Of a stretch of 64,000 nt of DNA, positions 60,569-64,000 are shown piece by piece (position 1 is the first letter of the stretch; each line of letters opens with the position of its first letter). The position numbers and the translations under genes are program-made. The stretch is from an uncultured Bacteroidales bacterium (GTDB lineage Bacteria; Bacteroidota; Bacteroidia; Bacteroidales; F082): positions 27,801 to 91,800 of the forward strand of contig CAMZJA010000006.1 in the NCBI GenBank assembly GCA_947307415.1, written 5' to 3'. The notes beneath the pieces were generated by a model. The model was not told the DNA's origin, ran no database searches, and saw only the letters and a list, made by a program, of their open reading frames with translations.

Positions 60569-62053
60569 CTATCGTGGGTTGTCGTAATAATCCTTAGCTC
60601 TGTCGCCGTATGAATCAGGAGTTGCGGCGTCGTCAACACCATAGTCGAAGTATGTGCCGTATGTTCTCTGGTAGATTTCTGTCGTCCATCTGAAGTTGTT
60701 GATTTCGCCGACAGCGTCGGAGTGGATGAGCTTGAAATCGTTTGTGGCGAGGTCTCTTGTCATGAACACGAACTTCTTGTTGCGCTGGTTTCCGAGTGTG
60801 TAATAATGCCAGATTTCATATGGGAAAGCGCCTGGTTCGTTGTAGCTCTGGACTATTCTGTCAGGAGCGCCGTATTTCAAGAACACAATGCCTCTGTCGG
60901 AGTCATAGCCCTTGCTGTTGACAGTCTTGAATGATGCGTTGACTCTCTTGACCTGTGCATAATAGTCTAACCATGCCTGTGCCGGGTCGAGTCGGTTACG
61001 GCTTGCCCAGAAGGTGTAGAAGAACTGCTGCATCGTGGTGATGTCATCGGTTTTGATGAGCTCCGAAGCATAATCTTTTTCCACCAATGTTGAGATAGGG
61101 GCGATGGTTCTTATGTATTCGCGAATTGTGTCGAGATTACTGATTTTTCCGGCGAAGACGTTCTCAGGATTGACAGTCGCCATAACAGTGTTGTCGATCT
61201 GATAGTAAGGATTGCTTCTCTGGAAGAAATAACGGTTATATCCGATCACCTCGTTGTTTCTGTCGCGGGCTTCAAGCACGAGGAAATAGTTTCCGGAAGG
61301 AAGGTTGCTGATGTCCATGCTGCTGATGATGACATCGGTTTCCTTGGTGCTCATCCTTTTTGTGAAGAAGAAATTGTTGAGCTTAGTTCCGTTTTCGAAG
61401 GCGCTGATGTATGTGTTGAGAAGGTATTTTTCACCTGCGCCAAGCTGCTTGCTTGAATTGTAAATCTCCGCGTAGAATGTGAGTTTGTTGACAGTCTCAG
61501 GATAGAATGGCATAATCATCGGGATGAGATTGTAGCCGTTCTTTGTTGTGTTTGTGTCTTTGTCGGCTTTTGAATAACTTTCGAGACCGAGGATGCTTGA
61601 GAAGCAGAACTTCTCAGGGAAATCCACAACCAATTGATCCTCAACTTTGAAAGGCTTGTCTTTCGAGTTATTTACATCTTCAAGAACCACCTCTAATGAA
61701 TAGTTGCCGTTTGGAAGGCTGTAACGCTGCATATCCATGAAAAAGCCGTTGATGTTGGTTGTGTCGGCAACCGAAGGGCTTGATAATGAATATTTTCCAT
61801 AATTCTTTACCGACTCACCTTGTTTAAACATTATAGTAACGTTGATTGTGGCGTTGTACTGACCGTCGGCGTTTTTCACATAAACGAGGCTGCTCTTGTC
61901 AAAGGTGATATATGTTTCAACGTATGGTGTTGATTCACTTTCTGTTACGTTAAAAGTTGCGTATGAAATATATGAGTTCAAGGTTTTTTTCTGCTGGGCG
62001 CTAGCTGTTGCTCCGAGCATTATCATTAAACCAATGAGTAAGAATTTTTTCAT
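60569..62053 (-). CDS. GWxTD domain protein, exported
   Basis: 494 residues from the ATG at 62053; signal peptide about 1-19 (ATASAQQ). N-terminal beta-rich region; the C-terminal 150 residues are the GWxTD domain (FYTFWASRNRLDPAQAWLDYYAQVKRVNASFKT, GIVFLKYGAPDRIVQSYNEPGAFPYEIWHYY, FVFMTRD). The domain is common in Bacteroidota and Acidobacteria envelope proteins; the biochemical role is not known. Promoter at 62111-62081. Confidence 0.9.
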   Translation of the reverse strand: MKKFLLIGLMIMLGATASAQQKKTLNSYISYATFNVTESESTPYVETYITFDKSSLVYVKNADGQYNATINVTIMFKQGESVKNYGKYSLSSPSVADTTNINGFFMDMQRYSLPNGNYSLEVVLEDVNNSKDKPFKVEDQLVVDFPEKFCFSSILGLESYSKADKDTNTTKNGYNLIPMIMPFYPETVNKLTFYAEIYNSSKQLGAGEKYLLNTYISAFENGTKLNNFFFTKRMSTKETDVIISSMDISNLPSGNYFLVLEARDRNNEVIGYNRYFFQRSNPYYQIDNTVMATVNPENVFAGKISNLDTIREYIRTIAPISTLVEKDYASELIKTDDITTMQQFFYTFWASRNRLDPAQAWLDYYAQVKRVNASFKTVNSKGYDSDRGIVFLKYGAPDRIVQSYNEPGAFPYEIWHYYTLGNQRNKKFVFMTRDLATNDFKLIHSDAVGEINNFRWTTEIYQRTYGTYFDYGVDDAATPDSYGDRAKDYYDNPR

Positions 62054-62080
62054 GATGCACATTTATTTACGTTTCGAGTG

Positions 62081-62111
62081 CAAAAATACTGCCGTGGAAA
62101 AATTTTGTCAA
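62081..62111 (-). promoter_or_regulatory. Bacteroidota-type promoter of the GWxTD gene
   Basis: On the minus strand: TTG at 62111-62109, 20-bp spacer, TATTTTTG at 62088-62081. Confidence 0.8.
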
Positions 62112-62195
62112 GGTTTTTGGACGTGTTTTTTATCGAAAAATATCGACAAAATCCGTGTAATTAATTGATTGATAATAAATTACACTATGCTGATT

Positions 62196-63725
62196 TTAGT
62201 ACTTGAATGTGCTTAAAAAACCATGAATAAAATGATTCATTTCCAATTGTGTATTGAAAATATTCTCCAAACGATTGCCGCGTTTGTTTGTTGAGCTGTA
62301 TGTTTGCTTTAGTAAAACGGCTATTTCCAAATCGGAGAATCCCATGAAACTCAAGATGATAAACCTGAAGTCGGCTGGGGTTAAATTTGGATATGCTATT
62401 GATAATGAATGTGTTAAATTCGGGAAGGCTTCGTTAAAGGTTGTCGTTAATGTGATAAGCTTGTTCCTCGTCAGTGCTAAGCGTGGATAATCACCGACGG
62501 TTTTGATAAGTATTTCTTTTCCTTCAAGCGATGACTTTATCTCCTTGTAAATCTTGGTGTTAATGAAAATTTCATATCCTTCTTCAAAGGAACGTGGACT
62601 GCTTTCTGCTGCTACAGGAACTTCAATTATTGTTTCTTTTTTATTGTTTTTAATGTAATAATGCAGTACGATTATACCTATTATTAATAGTATGATTATT
62701 GCGATGAGAATCCAAATCAAATTTTTCAAACCTCTTGATTTGCTTGGACTTTTAGGACTGTTGTCGGAGACAAAATTCTCATAAATTGCGTCCATTTCCA
62801 TCTTCACAGGAGTGAGTCGTGCCTCGGCCGACTGTGCTTTTGCCTGATATTGGGCATAGTAAAGCTCTTTGTCGTGATCGTTTAGCGAAAAGTAAACGCT
62901 GGCAAGCATTTCGGCGGCATCGACCTTCATTTTGGCACATCCTTCGTCGAAACATTTCAGAAGATGGGGGAGAGCTTCGCCAAATTTGTTGTTATAATAA
63001 AAATGGCATGCTGTAAAATAATGGTACTCAATAGAATACAGCGATTTTGTCGATATTCTTCGATATATAGAATCGGCTGAATTTATATCAAAAATGTCGT
63101 ATAATGCAATACCTTTTTTAATTTGTATAAGGTCGACTTGTTCTTCGGTGAGGTTTTTCTTTCCTTCAGCGATCTCGTAGTTGAGTAGCGCCACGTTTGA
63201 AATGTGGTTGTGCAGGTAAAGGTCGCCGAGTTTTAAGAGAATGTCTATCACTTCATATTGACGGCTGGCGTTTTCAAATTGCGTTAAAGCCTGGTCGTAG
63301 AAATACGATGAAGGTTTGAGGCTGTTGACGTCGGAGTAGACATCGCCGATATGTTCAAGTATCTGCCCGAGATAATGCGTGTCGTCGTTGTCGGCCTCTT
63401 TCTTTAATGAAATAAGAGATTTCTGGGTGTTATACGACTCGATAAATGATGTCGTCGCCTCGAGATAGCTGCTTCTTTTGTGTTCGTTTATACCTCTCTG
63501 AAAGTAAATTTGCGATTTTTTTTCAAGAAAAATGGGGTCGCTGGCGTAATTTTTTGTGCAGCTGTCGGCTAATTTCGATAATTTTTCCAGATGCTTGTCG
63601 TCGTTTTCATAAGTGTTTTTGAAATCCATTATTTCGGTCGGAATGGATTTCTTGTTGCAGGCAAAAAAGCATAATGCCATGAATAACAACGAGATGTGTA
63701 TAATATGTCGATTAAACAGCTTCAT
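62196..63725 (-). CDS. TPR-repeat lipoprotein with transmembrane helix and C-terminal HTH
   Basis: 509 residues from the ATG at 63725. Lipoprotein signal with Cys23 (CFFACNKKS). Residues about 50-300 are tetratricopeptide-like helices (QILEHIGDVYSDVNSLKPSSYFYDQAL, DILLKLGDLYLH). A single TM segment at about 335-357 (IWILIAIIILLIIGIIVL) is followed by a basic stretch. The C-terminal 100 residues end in LTPADFRFIILSFMGFSDLEIAVLLKQTYSSTNKRGNRL, a LuxR-like helix-turn-helix. This is a Bacteroidota-type transmembrane regulator: periplasmic sensor, cytoplasmic DNA-binding tail. The target gene is not evident. Confidence 0.85.
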   Translation of the reverse strand: MKLFNRHIIHISLLFMALCFFACNKKSIPTEIMDFKNTYENDDKHLEKLSKLADSCTKNYASDPIFLEKKSQIYFQRGINEHKRSSYLEATTSFIESYNTQKSLISLKKEADNDDTHYLGQILEHIGDVYSDVNSLKPSSYFYDQALTQFENASRQYEVIDILLKLGDLYLHNHISNVALLNYEIAEGKKNLTEEQVDLIQIKKGIALYDIFDINSADSIYRRISTKSLYSIEYHYFTACHFYYNNKFGEALPHLLKCFDEGCAKMKVDAAEMLASVYFSLNDHDKELYYAQYQAKAQSAEARLTPVKMEMDAIYENFVSDNSPKSPSKSRGLKNLIWILIAIIILLIIGIIVLHYYIKNNKKETIIEVPVAAESSPRSFEEGYEIFINTKIYKEIKSSLEGKEILIKTVGDYPRLALTRNKLITLTTTFNEAFPNLTHSLSIAYPNLTPADFRFIILSFMGFSDLEIAVLLKQTYSSTNKRGNRLENIFNTQLEMNHFIHGFLSTFKY

Positions 63726-63784
63726 TATCGGGAACAAAGATAAGTTATTTTTACGAGAGAAATAAAAAATTTTTCAAAAAAATG

Positions 63785-63813
63785 TTGTCGCATTGAAAAC
63801 TTTTGTATTTTTG
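63785..63813 (+). promoter_or_regulatory. Promoter of the serine tRNA genes
   Basis: TTG at 63785-63787, 18-bp spacer, TATTTTTG at 63806-63813. The tRNA begins 5 bp downstream of the -7 box. Confidence 0.65.
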
Positions 63814-63817
63814 CAGC

Positions 63818-63902
63818 GGAGATATGGCAGAGCGGTCGATCGCGGCGGTCTTGAAAACCGTTATACAGAAATGTATCGGGGGTTCGAATCCCTCTGTCTC
63901 CG
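63818..63902 (+). tRNA. tRNA-Ser (anticodon TGA)
   Basis: 85-nt class II tRNA. Acceptor arms GGAGATA (63818-63824) and TGTCTCC (63895-63901) with discriminator G; anticodon stem GCGGT/ACCGT around loop CTTGAAA gives TGA, reading UCA serine codons. A long variable arm (TATACAG...TGTATC) and the T loop GGTTCGAATCC are clear. CCA is not encoded. Confidence 0.95.
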
Positions 63903-63948
63903 CTGAGAGCAACTCAAAAGGGTTGCTTTTCTAATATAAAAAGGTTGG

Positions 63949-64000
63949 GGAGAGATGCCAGAGTGGTCGAATGGGGCGGTCTCGAAAACCGTTGAACGCT
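63949..64000 (+). tRNA. tRNA-Ser (anticodon CGA), 3' end beyond window
   Basis: The first 52 nt of a second serine tRNA starting GGAGAGATGCCAGAGTGG. The anticodon loop CTCGAAA in the GCGGT/ACCGT stem gives CGA (UCG codons). It follows the TGA tRNA by 46 nt. The remainder lies outside the window. Confidence 0.9.

Noticed and set aside
63908-63930. Terminator between the two serine tRNAs (AGCAAC...GTTGCT plus T4)
   Set aside because: A 6-bp stem and only four T; more likely part of the spacer of a tRNA pair processed from one transcript.
1-64000. CRISPR array, insertion sequence or prophage
   Set aside because: No regularly spaced identical repeats with unique spacers, no transposase or integrase motif, and no phage structural gene was seen; the repeats present are short dispersed or tandem units.

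Overview
The window reads as a chromosomal segment of an uncultured Bacteroidales bacterium (phylum Bacteroidota). Four observations support this. (1) Promoters of the Bacteroidota type (TTG, about 20 bp, TAnnTTTG) stand before many genes, and Shine-Dalgarno sites are generally absent. (2) A PorX regulator of the type IX secretion system (T9SS) is present together with two large secreted proteins that end in T9SS sorting domains. (3) Several families typical of the phylum occur: GH97, GWxTD, TIGR02757, the GH3/beta-lactamase fusion, FISUMP lipoproteins and TPR-HTH lipoproteins. (4) The intergenic repeats are of the kind common in these genomes. There is no CRISPR array, insertion sequence or prophage. 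Genes are dense, with many 4-bp stop/start overlaps.

Layout. 1-5.3 kb: a plus-strand operon of a membrane-protein fragment, rnhB, porX, tsaE, aroB and aroA. 5.3-8.1 kb: minus-strand LutA-like protein and an M3 metallopeptidase lipoprotein. 8.1-10.5 kb: a FISUMP surface lipoprotein with an unusual N-terminal PLGSG anchor-like segment, a long leader and a G9 tract. 10.6-11.4 kb: an orphan nuclease-toxin-like domain and a palindrome-rich divergent region. 11.4-20.2 kb: a glycogen/alpha-glucan operon of debranching enzyme, GT4, GH57 and a 1410-residue glycogen synthase/phosphorylase fusion. 20.2-24.4 kb: small genes (YqiA-like hydrolase, NERD protein, DUF4160/DUF2442 pair, DEDDh exonuclease, MATE pump). 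24.5-29.8 kb: an export operon of HEAT-repeat protein, thioredoxin-like protein and GH3/beta-lactamase fusion. 29.9-32.5 kb: a MurL-like epimerase overlapping a MurD-like ligase, a possible L-glutamate route to peptidoglycan. 32.5-36.3 kb: a lipoprotein and gcvP. 36.4-46.3 kb: a 2285-residue modular T9SS protein, a TIGR02757 protein and a second T9SS protein. 46.5-51.9 kb: kdsA, aat, truA, GH97 and pepE. 52-59.3 kb: an apparent seven-gene operon of five uncharacterised envelope proteins (three LPP20-like), a calcium P-type ATPase and aroQ. 59.4-63.7 kb: GT2, GWxTD protein and TPR-HTH lipoprotein. 63.8-64 kb: two serine tRNA genes, the second cut by the window end.

How the genes work together. 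Three shikimate genes (aroB, aroA, aroQ) lie in two operons. The glycogen operon could cover chain synthesis, debranching and phosphorolysis. PorX links the core operon to secretion of the two T9SS cargo proteins.

The most unexpected signals are: short dispersed repeats that appear inserted in frame in conserved enzymes (aroA, aroB, the murL-like gene, the TIGR02757 gene, the GH97 gene); a dense unexplained inverted/direct-repeat region at 43375-43554; the MurL/MurD2-like pair; and the LPP20-type envelope operon. No database search could be run, so family names rest on recognised motifs and length.
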